The notes under the pieces: model-generated
What the model was told of the DNA's origin: nothing
The model's input: only the letters and a program-made list of their open reading frames with translations
Database searches by the model: none
Shown: positions 53,056 through 62,426 of the stretch, one piece after another
Position numbering within the stretch: the first letter of the stretch is position 1
Layout: each line of letters begins with the position of its first letter
DNA from: CAVSRC01 sp963743015
GTDB taxonomy: Bacteria; Pseudomonadota; Alphaproteobacteria; Rhizobiales; Kaistiaceae
Direction of reading: 5' to 3'
Length of the DNA: 64,000 nt
NCBI GenBank assembly: GCA_963743015.1
Contig: CAVUOD010000011.1
Span: 1 to 64,000, forward strand
Position numbers and translations under genes: made by a program

Positions 53056-53469
53056 CTATCCGGACGGGGCCGCACCCGCGGCACCACAGAACGTATCTGG
53101 CAAATTGACGACTGACGGTAGCGGCTGCGGCAACCGCTGATACCACGACCCCAAGCACCTCAACTCTGCCTTCGATAAGACGATGAACTTGTCGGGGTTG
53201 GGCGCGGTCGATGTCGCGTTTAGATCACTGACGGAATTTTCCGGCTTGGCGTTCTTGGCCAGATCACGAAGTGCTTCGGCATCAAGCCTCGCGTGCGGAC
53301 AAATCGGAAGGAAAATCTTCACCGGATCGGAGGCAAGCCGTTCGTACACCTCGATGTTCTCAACGACACATCGCAGCTGCTCACCGTATACGCGGAGTTC
53401 TTTTGCATGCGCGCCACATGACATGGTCGTCAAAATTAGTGCCGCGACTACTAAATGATGTTGTATCAT
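53056..53469 (-). CDS. Exported hypothetical protein
   Basis: The 137-aa protein begins with a signal peptide (VVAALILTTMSCGAHA) and has four further Cys residues (LRCVVENIE; LPICPHARLD; LRCLGSW; TFCG), consistent with periplasmic disulfides. The sequence LDAEALRDLAKNAKPENS is helical. No family is recognised. Local GC is lower than in the neighbouring core genes, which suggests accessory DNA. It is divergent from the COG3904-like gene. Confidence 0.6.
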   Translation of the reverse strand: MIQHHLVVAALILTTMSCGAHAKELRVYGEQLRCVVENIEVYERLASDPVKIFLPICPHARLDAEALRDLAKNAKPENSVSDLNATSTAPNPDKFIVLSKAELRCLGSWYQRLPQPLPSVVNLPDTFCGAAGAAPSG

Positions 53470-53557
53470 GACACAAACGCCATACTGTGGGCCGCTATAT
53501 CCATTCTTTTATCAGGCAAGCTATCCGAGTTCTTCAACGATAGGAATACGTGGTGGC

Positions 53558-54603
53558 ATGAGCCAGAAAACAAACACCGCGGCCGATCATCGGGCCGGAC
53601 ACGACCGATGGCGACGGCGGCGACGTTATCTTCTGTTGGTCGCCGCTTTGCTGGCTGTCGTATCGCTTGCGCACGAACGCACCGCCGTCGCCGCCGCTGT
53701 CGAATCTTACGCCACCAAAGAATGCTCGCTGCTGCTCAAGGGCAACATCGAGCGAGGTGACGTGCAGCGCCTCACGGATGCCTGGGAAGCGGCGGTGCCC
53801 TTTGCCTTGATAGCGGAGGGGGCTCTTTCGAAGAAGCGCTGGATATCGCGACCTACGTCTACCGTAACGGAATCCGCACTCATGTTCCGGCAGGGGCCGA
53901 ATGCTACTCGGCATGCGGTATCGTCTGGCTGGCGGGCTCGGAAGGCTTCGAAGGTACTTTTTTCAGTAGCCGAACGATGGACGTGCGGGCGAAGCTTGGC
54001 TTTCACGCGCCGTACATAGAAAGGCAGGATCTTGATGGTCTCCCGATCGACGGATCGGCGCTCGTTGACGCCTATATTGCGGCCAACGCGGCTATCGGCA
54101 CTCTAGTCGACATCCCTCGGTCGGTCGGTGATGAAGATCGAAGCATCGTGCCTATCAGGCTGCTGGCAGACATGCTCAAGCGTGGGCCAAAGGATTTTGC
54201 TTCGGTGGACACAATTGACACCGCCTTGCGCTGGGGGATCGACCTGACCGGTTATGAGATACCGCACTCGATTACCAAGGCGAACCTGTGCAACGCATGC
54301 GGTGCCGACAAGAACGACGCCGCCCTGGGCAACATCATCGACTGCAATTTCCCGGAGGTCACCTACCGGCAGAACAAGAACCAGGCGACGCTGATCGTTC
54401 CGGGCGAGGGCGCGGAGGGCCTTTATTCCTGCGTCGCGGTCGCGACCCTGGATTCAGGGCAACCAACAGGGCTCAAGGTCGGGCTCGTGGAATCCCCTGA
54501 GAGCGGCCCTGTACAATATTCGCCGGACGATCTCAGCGAAGCCCCTTTGTGGCACCTATATCCGCGCACCGCGCCGATTGCCGAACTGGCAGCGCCGAAC
54601 TGA
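53558..54603 (+). pseudogene. COG3904-like periplasmic protein, one frameshift
   Basis: From ATG 53558 there is a basic start and one membrane or signal segment (RYLLLVAALLAVVSLA), then ECSLLLKGNIERGDVQRLTD. The frame is lost at the G-run 53818-53822; one more G restores EGGSFEEALDIATYVYRNGI, PAGAECYSACGIVWLAG and LGFHAPY, the order seen in ClpP-like COG3904 proteins (GGS loop and a Ser-Ala-Cys motif like the family's catalytic region). The remaining 200 residues to 54603 are unfamiliar. The corrected protein is about 348 aa. Role unknown. Confidence 0.6.
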
Positions 54604-54655
54604 GGTTGGGCTCAGCACCCGAAACGGCGCGATGCAGCCGTGCGGGCCGCCCCCC

Positions 54656-55504
54656 CTACTCCAGCCCCTCGCGCAAGGGGCTCGCCGGGTAGACGCCCAA
54701 GATGCGGACGTGGGCGGAGAAGAAATCGAGCTCCTCAAGCGCCAGCGCCAGCGGGCGGTCGTCCGGGTGGCCTTCGACATCGGCATAGAACTGGGTGGCG
54801 AAGAACTTGCCGTCGAGCTGGTAGCTCTCCAGCTTGGTCATGTTGACGCCGTTGGTGGCGAAGCCGCCCATCGCCTTGTAGAGGGCGGCCGGAACGTTTC
54901 TCACGCGGAAGACGAAGGTGGTGATGACCTTGCCGCGGCCGCGGCTGGCGCGCTCGTCGTCCTTCGACAGGATGACGAAGCGGGTGGTGTTGTGGGCGGC
55001 GTCCTCGACGTTCTCCTTGAGGATGTCGAGGCCATAGATCTCGGCCGCCATGGCCGGCGCGAGCGCCGCCTGGCTGATGTCGCCGGCCTCGGCGACCTCG
55101 CGGGCGGCACCGGCGGTGTCGCCGGAGACGACCGTCTTCCAGCGGTGCTGGCGGATGACGTTGCGGCACTGGCCGAGCGCGTGGATATGGCTGTGGACGG
55201 TCTTGATCGTCTTCAGGGTGGCGCCCTCAGGCGCCATCAACTGGAAGCGGATGGGCAGGAAGTGCTCGCCGATGATGTGCAGCCGCGAATTGGGCAGCAG
55301 ATGGTGGATATCGGCGACGCGGCCGGCGACCGAATTCTCGATCGGGATCATGGCGAGATCGGCCGTGCCCTTCTCGACCGCGGCGAAGCAATCCTCGAAG
55401 GTCGGGCAGGGAACCGCCTTGGCCTTGGGATAGACCTCACGGGCCGCGACCTCGGAATTGGCGCCGGGCTCGCCCTGGAAAACGACCGTCTTCGGACTTG
55501 GCAT
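54656..55504 (-). CDS. pheA: Prephenate dehydratase
   Basis: The 282-aa monofunctional enzyme converts prephenate to phenylpyruvate for phenylalanine. It has FQGEPGANSEVAAREVYPKA at the start, DLAMIPIENSVAGRVADIHH, the catalytic TRF in AHNTTRFVILSKD, and a C-terminal ACT domain (LYKAMGGFATNGVNMTKLES) for feedback control. No chorismate mutase domain is fused. ATG 55504 begins the family homology. Confidence 0.95.
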   Translation of the reverse strand: MPSPKTVVFQGEPGANSEVAAREVYPKAKAVPCPTFEDCFAAVEKGTADLAMIPIENSVAGRVADIHHLLPNSRLHIIGEHFLPIRFQLMAPEGATLKTIKTVHSHIHALGQCRNVIRQHRWKTVVSGDTAGAAREVAEAGDISQAALAPAMAAEIYGLDILKENVEDAAHNTTRFVILSKDDERASRGRGKVITTFVFRVRNVPAALYKAMGGFATNGVNMTKLESYQLDGKFFATQFYADVEGHPDDRPLALALEELDFFSAHVRILGVYPASPLREGLE

Positions 55505-55614
55505 GACACGCACCCCTTTTCGTGGGCCGTGGCTTAGCGCAGCAGGCGAGAAACGGGAAGCTTTGTCTGCCGTGTCCCGGGCAGAGCGCGGCGGGGACCG
55601 CGGCGCCGATGCCT

Positions 55615-55680
55615 CCTCTCCCAACGGGAGAGGGCTTCGCCTCTTGTGAGCGCAGCGAACTAGAGGCGAAGGGTGAGGGG
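55615..55680. repeat. Left 66-nt palindromic repeat of DUF559 cassette
   Basis: The unit contains two hairpins: CTCTCCC-AAC-GGGAGAG, then CTTCGCCTCT pairing with AGAGGCGAAG around TGTGAGCGCAGCGAACT-type loop sequence, and ends GGGTGAGGGG. It ends ten bases from the DUF559 stop codon. An inverted copy lies at 56031-56096. Confidence 0.85.
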
Positions 55681-55689
55681 CCGGACGCT

Positions 55690-56030
55690 TCAATGAGGAC
55701 GTGCAGCCAGCGTCCGTTTGATTTCCTCGATGACGCCGTCGATGTTGTCGAGGACGTCATTGTTCCAGAATCTCAACACGAGATAGCCGGCCGAGCCGAG
55801 CACGTCAGACCGCAATCTATCCATCTCAACTGCCCGGGCATGATGGCCGCCATCGACTTCGATGACCAGCTTGGCCTCGACGGACGCAAATCGGCAATGA
55901 ATGTCCCGATCGGCACCTGCCGGCGAAACTTGACGCCGCCAACTTGCCGGTTTCGCAGCCGCGACCACAGCCGACGCTCTGCGTCGGTTCCGCGATGGCG
56001 GAGGTCGCGCGCGAGATCGGCAGGCTTCAT
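55690..56030 (-). pseudogene. DUF559 Vsr-like endonuclease-fold protein, one frameshift
   Basis: ATG 56030 opens ARDLRHRGTDAERRLWSRLR and GGVKFRRQVPIGTFIAD; the frame is lost at the A-run 55891-55893 and resumes as SVEAKLVIEVDGGHHARAVE, then GYLVLRFWNNDVLDNIDGVI to 55690. One missing base accounts for it, giving about 114 aa, the normal DUF559 size. The Asp/Glu-x-Asp-Gly-x-H run (EVDGGHH) matches the Vsr/very-short-patch-repair-like nuclease core. Function of DUF559 is unknown. The gene is bracketed exactly by inverted 66-nt repeats, one starting the base after its start codon. Confidence 0.75.
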
Positions 56031-56096
56031 CCCCTCACCCTTTGTGCCTAATTCGCTCCGCTCATAAGGCACGAAGCCCTCTCCCTATGGGAGAGG
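56031..56096. repeat. Right 66-nt palindromic repeat of DUF559 cassette
   Basis: This is the inverted relative of 55615-55680. About 54 of 66 positions match, including both ends, and several differences in the second stem are compensatory (CGCCTC/GAGGCG against GTGCC/GGCAC), so the hairpin is conserved rather than the sequence. It begins directly upstream of the DUF559 start codon. Confidence 0.85.
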
Positions 56097-56117
56097 AAAC
56101 TGACGCGCGGCGCGACC

Positions 56118-56861
56118 CTAGGTCTTCAGCAGCTCGCGGGCGCGCTCGAGGTCGTGGGGCGTATCGACGCCGAGCGGGACCGTGTCGACGATGGCGACGT
56201 CGATGCGCATGCCGTTTTCCAGCGCGCGCAGCTGCTCCAGCCGCTCGCGGCTCTCCAGCGGCGTCGGCGGCAGCGCGACGTAGCGCTCCAGCGCGGCACG
56301 GCGATAGGCGTAGAGCCCGATGTGGTGATAGAGCGGCCCCGGCCCGGACGGCGCCGTCGCGCGGGTGAAATAGAGCGCGCGCAGGATGCCGGCATCCTCC
56401 TCGGCGAGCGTCAGCGGACTGCCGACCACCTTGACCACATTGGGGTCGGTCTTCTCCTCCTCGCGGGTGATGACGGCGCAGATGGTGCCGATGTCGACTT
56501 GCGGCTGGGCCAGCGGCGCCAGCGCCGCCTGGACGGTCGCCGGCGAGACGGTCGGCAGGTCGCCCTGCAGGTTGACGACGATCTCCTCGTCCGAGCCCAG
56601 CAGATGGAGCGCCTCGTGGATGCGCTGGGTGCCGTTGACATGGTCGGCGCGGGTCATCACCGCCTCGCCGCCGGCAAGCTCGATGACGCTGGCGATGGCG
56701 ATGTCGTCGGTGGCGACCACCACGCGGCCGAGGCCGGCCTCCACCGCACGGCGCCAGACATGGACGATCATGGGGTGGCCGTGGATGTCGGCCAGTGGCT
56801 TTCCCGGCAGGCGGGTGGAGGCCATGCGGGCGGGAATGAGGACGATGGCACGCTCGGTCAC
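56118..56861 (-). CDS. kdsB: 3-deoxy-manno-octulosonate cytidylyltransferase
   Basis: The 247-aa enzyme activates Kdo as CMP-Kdo for lipopolysaccharide core synthesis. It shows VLIPARMASTRLPGKPLADI at the start, VVNLQGDLPTVSP (metal-binding Asp), YHHIGLYAYRRAALERY and the C-terminal GVDTPHDLERARELL. GTG 56861 is chosen because the family starts about seven residues before IPAR. It is divergent from the cytochrome gene. Confidence 0.95.
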   Translation of the reverse strand: MTERAIVLIPARMASTRLPGKPLADIHGHPMIVHVWRRAVEAGLGRVVVATDDIAIASVIELAGGEAVMTRADHVNGTQRIHEALHLLGSDEEIVVNLQGDLPTVSPATVQAALAPLAQPQVDIGTICAVITREEEKTDPNVVKVVGSPLTLAEEDAGILRALYFTRATAPSGPGPLYHHIGLYAYRRAALERYVALPPTPLESRERLEQLRALENGMRIDVAIVDTVPLGVDTPHDLERARELLKT

Positions 56862-57092
56862 GGGTGGAATCCGGGCAAAATGGCGCAAACGGGCGAGAAC
56901 GACGACGACAATTAGTCTCAACCCAGCCGGCTTATACGTGTTGCCTCGAGCGGCGGAAAGCTTGTAGTTTCCGCGCCTGCGGGGTGGCTGGAACGATTCC
57001 AGAAGCCCGTACCTTGGGGGATGTCTGCATGTTCCCGGCCGCCGGAGCCCGCGGCCGGCCGTCCAGGGAATGTGCTGCGGAGCGGGTTGACG

Positions 57093-58504
57093 ATGGACTC
57101 TTTCGAACTCAACAAGATCGCCGGTGCGGTCCTCGCCACCGGCCTCGGCGTGATGGCCGTAAGCATCATTTCGGAGGCCATCTATGCCCCGGCCGAGGCC
57201 GAGAAGCCCGGCTTCGTGATCGCGGTGAGCGATACCGGCGGGACGAGCGGCGGTGGCGGTGGCGGGGCCAGCGGCGGCGCGCAGGTCGCCTCGATCGCCG
57301 AGCGCCTGCAGACGGCGGACCCGAAGAAGGGCGAGGCGGCGGCCAAGAAGTGCCTGGCCTGCCACACGCTGGAAAAGGGCCAGCCCAACAAGGTCGGTCC
57401 CAATCTCTACGGCGTGGTCGGCTCGCCGATCATCCGCCCGGACCTCGGCTTCAAGTTTTCCTCGGCCTTCCAGGACAAGAGCAAGGAAGGCTTCACCTGG
57501 ACCTTCGAGCATCTCGACGCATTCCTGACCAGCCCGCGCACCGACATCCAGGGAACGGCGATGTCGTTCGCCGGCATCAAGAAGCCGGACGAGCGCGCCG
57601 ACGTGATCGCCTATCTGAGGACGCTCTCCGACAATCCGGTGCCGCTGCCTCCCGCCCCCGCACCCGGTGCCGCCGGCAAGGCGGCCGAAGCGCCGGCAGC
57701 GGGCGGCGCCAGCGCCACGGCCCAGGCCGGAGCGCCTGCGGCAGCCGCTGGCGGCGGCGCAACGGCCGTGTCGTTCGTCGACATGGTCAAGAACGCGAAC
57801 GTCAAGAAGGGCGAGGAGTTGGCCAGGAAGTGCCTGGCCTGCCACACGCTGGAAAAGGGCCAGCCGAACAAGGTCGGCCCCAACCTTTACGGCGTGGTCG
57901 GCACGCCGATCATCCGCCCGGAAACCGGCTACAGCTATTCCCAGGCGTTCCAGGACAAGGGCAAGACCGGCTTCACCTGGACCTATGACAACCTCAACCA
58001 GTTCCTGACCGGTCCGCGCGAGTTCATCCCCGGCACCAAGATGACCTTCGCCGGGATCAAGAAGGAGCAGGAGCGCGCCGACGTGGTCGCCTATCTGCGG
58101 ACGCTCGCCGACACGCCGGCGCCGCTGCCGGCTTCCGGCGGTGGTCAGGCGGCACCGGCGGACAAGGGCGCGGCAGCACCGGCGCCGGCGGCCGGTGGTT
58201 CGGCTGCTCCCGCCGCACCGGCAGATAGCGTGCGGCTGCTCCCGCCGCACCGGCGGACAGTGGCGCGGCAGCGCCAGCTCCGGCGGCCGGTGGTTCGGCT
58301 GCTCCCGCCGCACCGGCAGACAGTGGCGCGGCAGCGCCGGCTCCGGCAGCCGGTGGTTCGGCTGCTCCCGCCGCACCGGCAGATAGTACGGCTGCTCCCG
58401 CCGCACCGGCGGACAGTGGCGCGGCGGCCCCGGCGCCGGCAGGTGGATCTTCCGCGCCGGCCGGCGGCAGCGACGCTGCAGCCCCGGCGCCGGCTGCGCA
58501 GTAG
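57093..58504 (+). pseudogene. Membrane-anchored diheme cytochrome c (CycM-like duplication), one frameshift in tail
   Basis: ATG 57093 opens a CycM-type anchor (FELNKIAGAVLATGLGVMAV), a Gly-rich linker, then two near-identical class I cytochrome c domains with CLACH at Cys87-His91 and Cys247-His251 and axial Met candidates in GTAMSFAG and GTKMTFAG. CycM normally has one domain and shuttles electrons between the bc1 complex and oxidases. After residue 350 an Ala/Pro-rich tail of 21-aa repeats follows. It loses frame near 58230; the repeat spacing (95 bp where 96 is expected) shows one missing base. Corrected end 58504, about 470 aa. Confidence 0.82.
58194..58420. repeat. 63-bp tandem repeats in cytochrome tail
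   Basis: Units start with GGTGGTTCGGCTGCTCCCGC at 58194, 58289 and 58352; the second spacing is exactly 63 bp and encodes 21 residues (GGSAAPAAPADSGAAAPAPAA). The first unit carries an extra partial copy. Such repeats expand and contract easily. Confidence 0.85.
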
Positions 58505-58668
58505 GGCGCATAACCCGCGAAAACCCGTGGCCGGCGGCCAGCCGCCGGCACGGCGCGGAAGGACGGCGTTAAATTTCGGTCATAAAATGGCCGGCGGGCT
58601 GGTGTTTGTCTCGCCGACCGGCCTTAATAGCGTGCATGGAGGGCCGGGCCACGGAGAGCCGCTGCCGC

Positions 58669-60555
58669 ATGAAAAGGATTCCGACGACCATTGCGGCGCT
58701 TGCCGTTCTTGCGGCGAGCGCGGTCGCCGCATCCGCCCAAGATGCCGCGGGCCCGGACGGGCTGCCGCCGCCAGGCGCCTGGCGCCATGCCCTGAGCCTC
58801 ATCGGCGAGCCCGGCTATCCTGAAGGCTTCGCCCATTTCAACTACGTCAACCCGGACGCGCCCAAGGGCGGTGCGATCCGGATGCCGAGCTACAGCCAGA
58901 CCTTCGACACGCTGAACCCGATCCTCGACAAAGGGGTCCCTGCCGGCGGGCTCGGGCTCATCTACCAATCGCTGATGACGCCGGCGCTCGACGAGCTCGA
59001 CAAATCGGCCGAATACGGCGAGATCGCCGACGCCGTCCGGTTCCCGGCCGACTTCTCCTACGCCACCTACCGCATCAACCCGAAGGCCAAGTGGCACGAC
59101 GGCCAGCCGATCACGGCGGACGACGTGGTGTGGTCGTTCGACGAGACGGTGAAGCTCAACCAGAACCAGCGCTTCTACTATCAGCACGTGAAGAAGGCGG
59201 AGGTGACGGCGCCCGGTGAGGTGACATTCGTCTTCGACCAGACAGGCAACCGCGAACTGCCCAACATCGTCGGCCAGCTCACGATCCTGCCCAAGCACTG
59301 GTGGGAGGGCACCGACGCCAAGGGCAACAAGCGCGACATCTCCAGGGGGACGCTGGAACCGACGCTCGGCTCCGGCCCCTACCGCATCGCCGACGTGGAG
59401 GCGGGCCGCTCGATCACCTATGAGCGGGTGCCCGACTTCTGGGGCAAGGACCTCAACGTCAACGTCGGCAGCAACAACTTCGACAAGGTCTCCTACGAGT
59501 ATTATCGCGACCTCAATGTCGAGTTCGAGGCGTTCAAGGCCGACGACTTCGACTACTGGTGGGAGAACGCGGCCAAGCGCTGGGCGACTTCCTACGACTT
59601 TCCGGCGCTCAAGGCCGGCAAGGTGCACAAGGAGGAGGTCAAGCTCGACCAGGTGTCGGGCGTGATGGTCGGCTTCGTGCCCAACCTGCGCCGGCCGTTC
59701 TTCCAGGACCGGCGGGTACGCCAGGCGCTCAACTACGCCTTCGACTTCGAGGACCTGAACCGCACCATCTTCTACGGCCAGTACCAGCGCATCAATTCGT
59801 TCTTCTTCGGCCTGCCGCTGGCGGCCAGCGGCCTGCCCACCGGCAAGGAACTCGACATCCTCGATACGGTGAAGGACGAGGTGCCGCCCGACGTCTTGAC
59901 CAAGCCCTATGAGAACCCGGTGGGCGGCACGCCGGAGAAGAACCGGGCGAACCTGCGCCAAGCTTTCAATCTGCTGCAGCAGGCGGGCTACACGCTGAAG
60001 GGCAACACCCTGGTGGGCAAGGACGGCCAGCCGGTGACGATCGAGCTGCTGCTCGACGGGGCGACCATCGAGCCGGTGGCGCTGTCCTACCAGCAGTCGC
60101 TGGCGCGCATCGGCATCAAGCTCACGCTGCGCGAAGTCGATTCCAGCCAGTTCATCACGCGCCTGCGATCGCGCGACTTCGACATGGTCTACTACGCCTG
60201 GGGCCAATCCAATTCGCCGGGCAACGAGCAACTCGGCTACTGGGGCTCCAAGGCGGCCGACAGCGAAGCCTCGCAGAACTATGCCGGCATCAAGGACCCG
60301 GCTGTCGATGCGATCATCAACAAGATCATCTATGCCAAGGACCGCGACGAGAAGGTGGCGGCGGTGCATGCGCTCGACCGGGTGATGATGGCCGAGCAAT
60401 ATGTGATCCCGAGCTATACGGGCCTCACCGACCGGATCGCCTATTGGGACCGCTTCGGCCACCCGGATTTCAAGAAGCTGAAATTCGACCTCGGCGTCCC
60501 GGGCACGTGGTGGTGGGACGCGGACAAGGCAGCCAAGACCGGAGGCGCGCAGTGA
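58669..60555 (+). CDS. Extracellular solute-binding protein, YejA-like (Sec)
   Basis: The 628-aa protein has a Sec signal peptide (TIAALAVLAASAVAASAQ) and an SBP_bac_5 fold: ALSLIGEPGYPEGFAHFNYV, YRINPKAKWHDGQPITADDV, GSGPYRIADVEAGRSITYER and FDMVYYAWGQSNSPGNEQLG. It resembles YejA of the yejABEF importer for oligopeptides and microcin C-like compounds. It is the first gene of a run continuing to yejE, and overlaps the second binding protein by four bases. Confidence 0.9.
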   Translation: MKRIPTTIAALAVLAASAVAASAQDAAGPDGLPPPGAWRHALSLIGEPGYPEGFAHFNYVNPDAPKGGAIRMPSYSQTFDTLNPILDKGVPAGGLGLIYQSLMTPALDELDKSAEYGEIADAVRFPADFSYATYRINPKAKWHDGQPITADDVVWSFDETVKLNQNQRFYYQHVKKAEVTAPGEVTFVFDQTGNRELPNIVGQLTILPKHWWEGTDAKGNKRDISRGTLEPTLGSGPYRIADVEAGRSITYERVPDFWGKDLNVNVGSNNFDKVSYEYYRDLNVEFEAFKADDFDYWWENAAKRWATSYDFPALKAGKVHKEEVKLDQVSGVMVGFVPNLRRPFFQDRRVRQALNYAFDFEDLNRTIFYGQYQRINSFFFGLPLAASGLPTGKELDILDTVKDEVPPDVLTKPYENPVGGTPEKNRANLRQAFNLLQQAGYTLKGNTLVGKDGQPVTIELLLDGATIEPVALSYQQSLARIGIKLTLREVDSSQFITRLRSRDFDMVYYAWGQSNSPGNEQLGYWGSKAADSEASQNYAGIKDPAVDAIINKIIYAKDRDEKVAAVHALDRVMMAEQYVIPSYTGLTDRIAYWDRFGHPDFKKLKFDLGVPGTWWWDADKAAKTGGAQ

Positions 60556-62426
60556 GACGGCCGGCGCGCGGCCTGACCCGCCGTGGCATGCTGGCCACCG
60601 GCGGCGCGGCGCTGGCGCTGGTGACCATGAAGCCCTTCGCCTGGGCCGCCGGCAAGAACGGACTGCACGGCCTGTCGATCTTCGGCGAGCTGAAATATCC
60701 GGCCGGCTTCAAGCATTTCGACTACATCAACGCGGACGCGCCGAAGGGCGGGCGGATGAACTTCCAGCCCTCCTACTGGGTGTTCAACCAGTCGCCGCAG
60801 ACCTTCAACACGCTGAATTCGTTCGTGCTGAGGGGCGATTCGCCGCCGCGCATGGAGATGACCTTCGACACGCTGATGGCGGGCGCCGCGGACGAACCGA
60901 ACTCCTATTACGGGCTCGTCGCCGAAACGGTGGACGTCTCCGCCGACGGCAATGTCTTCACCTTCCACCTGCGTTCCGAACCGCGCTTCCACGACGGCTC
61001 GCCGCTGACCGCCGAGGACGTCGCCTTCTCTCTGATGCTGCTCAAGGACAAGGGCCACCCGGACATCTCGCAGGTGATCGTGCCGATGGCGAAGGCGGAG
61101 GCGAGCGACGCGCGCACCGTGATCGTGACGCTCGACGGCAAGCAGACGCGGCAGACGATCTTCACCATCGCCAGCCTGCCGATCTTCTCCAAGGCCTACT
61201 ACACCAGCCACCCCTTCGATTCGTCTTCGCTCGATGCACCGCTGGGTTCGGGCGCCTACAAGGTCGGCAACAAATCGGCGGGGCGCTTCATCGAATATGA
61301 GCGGGTCAAGGACTATTGGGGCGCGGCGCTGCCGGTGAATGTCGGCCAGGGCAATTTCGACGTCATCCGCATCGACTTCTTCCAGGAGCGCGAGGCCGCC
61401 TTCCAGGCCTTCCAGAAGGGCCTGATCACCTATCGCGAAGAGTTCACCTCGCTGACCTGGGCGACCGGCTACAATTTCCCGGCGGTGAGCGAAGGCAAGG
61501 TCAAGAAGACGAAGTTCCCGGCCGAAGCCATTCCGGACTTCCAGTACTTCTTCTACAATACGCGGCGCGGAAAATTCGCCGACCCGCGCACGCGGCAGGC
61601 GATCGGCCTGGCCTTCGATTTCGAATGGTCGAACAAGAACCTGTTCTTCGGCGCCTACGAGCGCGAGGTCTCTTATTTCCAGGGCTCCGACTTCATGGCC
61701 GAGGGCAAGCCGGACGCGGACGAGCTGAAACTGCTAGAGCCTTACAAGGCCGACCTGCCGGCCGAGGTGTTCGGCGAAGTCTATGTGCCGCCGAAGACGG
61801 ACGGTTCGGGCAATGACCGCAAGGTGCTGAGACAGGCCTTCGATCTGCTCAAGGCGGCGGGCTGGACGCAGAAGGGCGGGAAGCTGGTCAACGCCCAGGG
61901 CGAGGCGCTCGATTTCGAATTCCTGATCAATGCCTCGGTGTTCGAGCGGGTGCTGTCGCCGTGGGTGCAGAACCTCAAGCGCATCGGCGTATCCGCAACC
62001 ATCCGCCAGGTGGATTCGGCGCAATATCAATCGCGCCTCAACGACTACGAATTCGACACCATCCTGGCGCGCTTCACGCTCGGCGCGACACCGCTCGACG
62101 GCCTCAACCAGTTCTTCGGCTCCAAGGCCGCCGGCGAACCGGGATCGCACAACTATGCCGGCATCAAGTCGCAGGCGGTCGACGGACTGCTCGACAAGCT
62201 GCAGACGGTGACCAGCCGCGCCGAACTGGTGACGCTGTTGAAGGCGGTCGACCGGATCCTGCGCGCCGGACAATACGGCACGCCGAGCTGGTATCAGGCG
62301 GTCCACCGGATCGCCCATTGGGATATCTTCGGCTGGCCGGCAAAGAAGCCGCCCTATGCCTTCACGCCGGAGGCGACGTGGTGGTTCGATACGGCCAAGG
62401 CGGCGGCGATCGGCTACAGCGGGTAG
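60552..62426 (+). CDS. Extracellular solute-binding protein, YejA-like (Tat signal)
   Basis: The 624-aa protein starts at GTG 60552 (GTGA overlap with the gene before). Its signal has twin arginines (GLTRRGMLATGGAALAL), so export by Tat is likely. The fold parallels the preceding protein (KYPAGFKHFDYINADAPKGG; FRLRSEPRFHDGSPLTAEDV type segment; ARFTLGATPLDGLNQFFGSK) but identity is modest. Two binding proteins for one permease pair should widen the substrate range. The permease yejB follows after a 314-bp repeat-rich gap. Confidence 0.9.
   Translation: MRRPARGLTRRGMLATGGAALALVTMKPFAWAAGKNGLHGLSIFGELKYPAGFKHFDYINADAPKGGRMNFQPSYWVFNQSPQTFNTLNSFVLRGDSPPRMEMTFDTLMAGAADEPNSYYGLVAETVDVSADGNVFTFHLRSEPRFHDGSPLTAEDVAFSLMLLKDKGHPDISQVIVPMAKAEASDARTVIVTLDGKQTRQTIFTIASLPIFSKAYYTSHPFDSSSLDAPLGSGAYKVGNKSAGRFIEYERVKDYWGAALPVNVGQGNFDVIRIDFFQEREAAFQAFQKGLITYREEFTSLTWATGYNFPAVSEGKVKKTKFPAEAIPDFQYFFYNTRRGKFADPRTRQAIGLAFDFEWSNKNLFFGAYEREVSYFQGSDFMAEGKPDADELKLLEPYKADLPAEVFGEVYVPPKTDGSGNDRKVLRQAFDLLKAAGWTQKGGKLVNAQGEALDFEFLINASVFERVLSPWVQNLKRIGVSATIRQVDSAQYQSRLNDYEFDTILARFTLGATPLDGLNQFFGSKAAGEPGSHNYAGIKSQAVDGLLDKLQTVTSRAELVTLLKAVDRILRAGQYGTPSWYQAVHRIAHWDIFGWPAKKPPYAFTPEATWWFDTAKAAAIGYSG

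Noticed and set aside
52700..53060. Possible tmRNA on the minus strand (GGATTCGAC near 53030)
   Set aside because: No acceptor end, no tag-peptide reading frame and no permuted-tmRNA layout could be found; the short match is chance.
58624..60462. 612-codon open frame opposite the first YejA-like gene
   Set aside because: Antisense artefact of codon bias; no start signal or homology.
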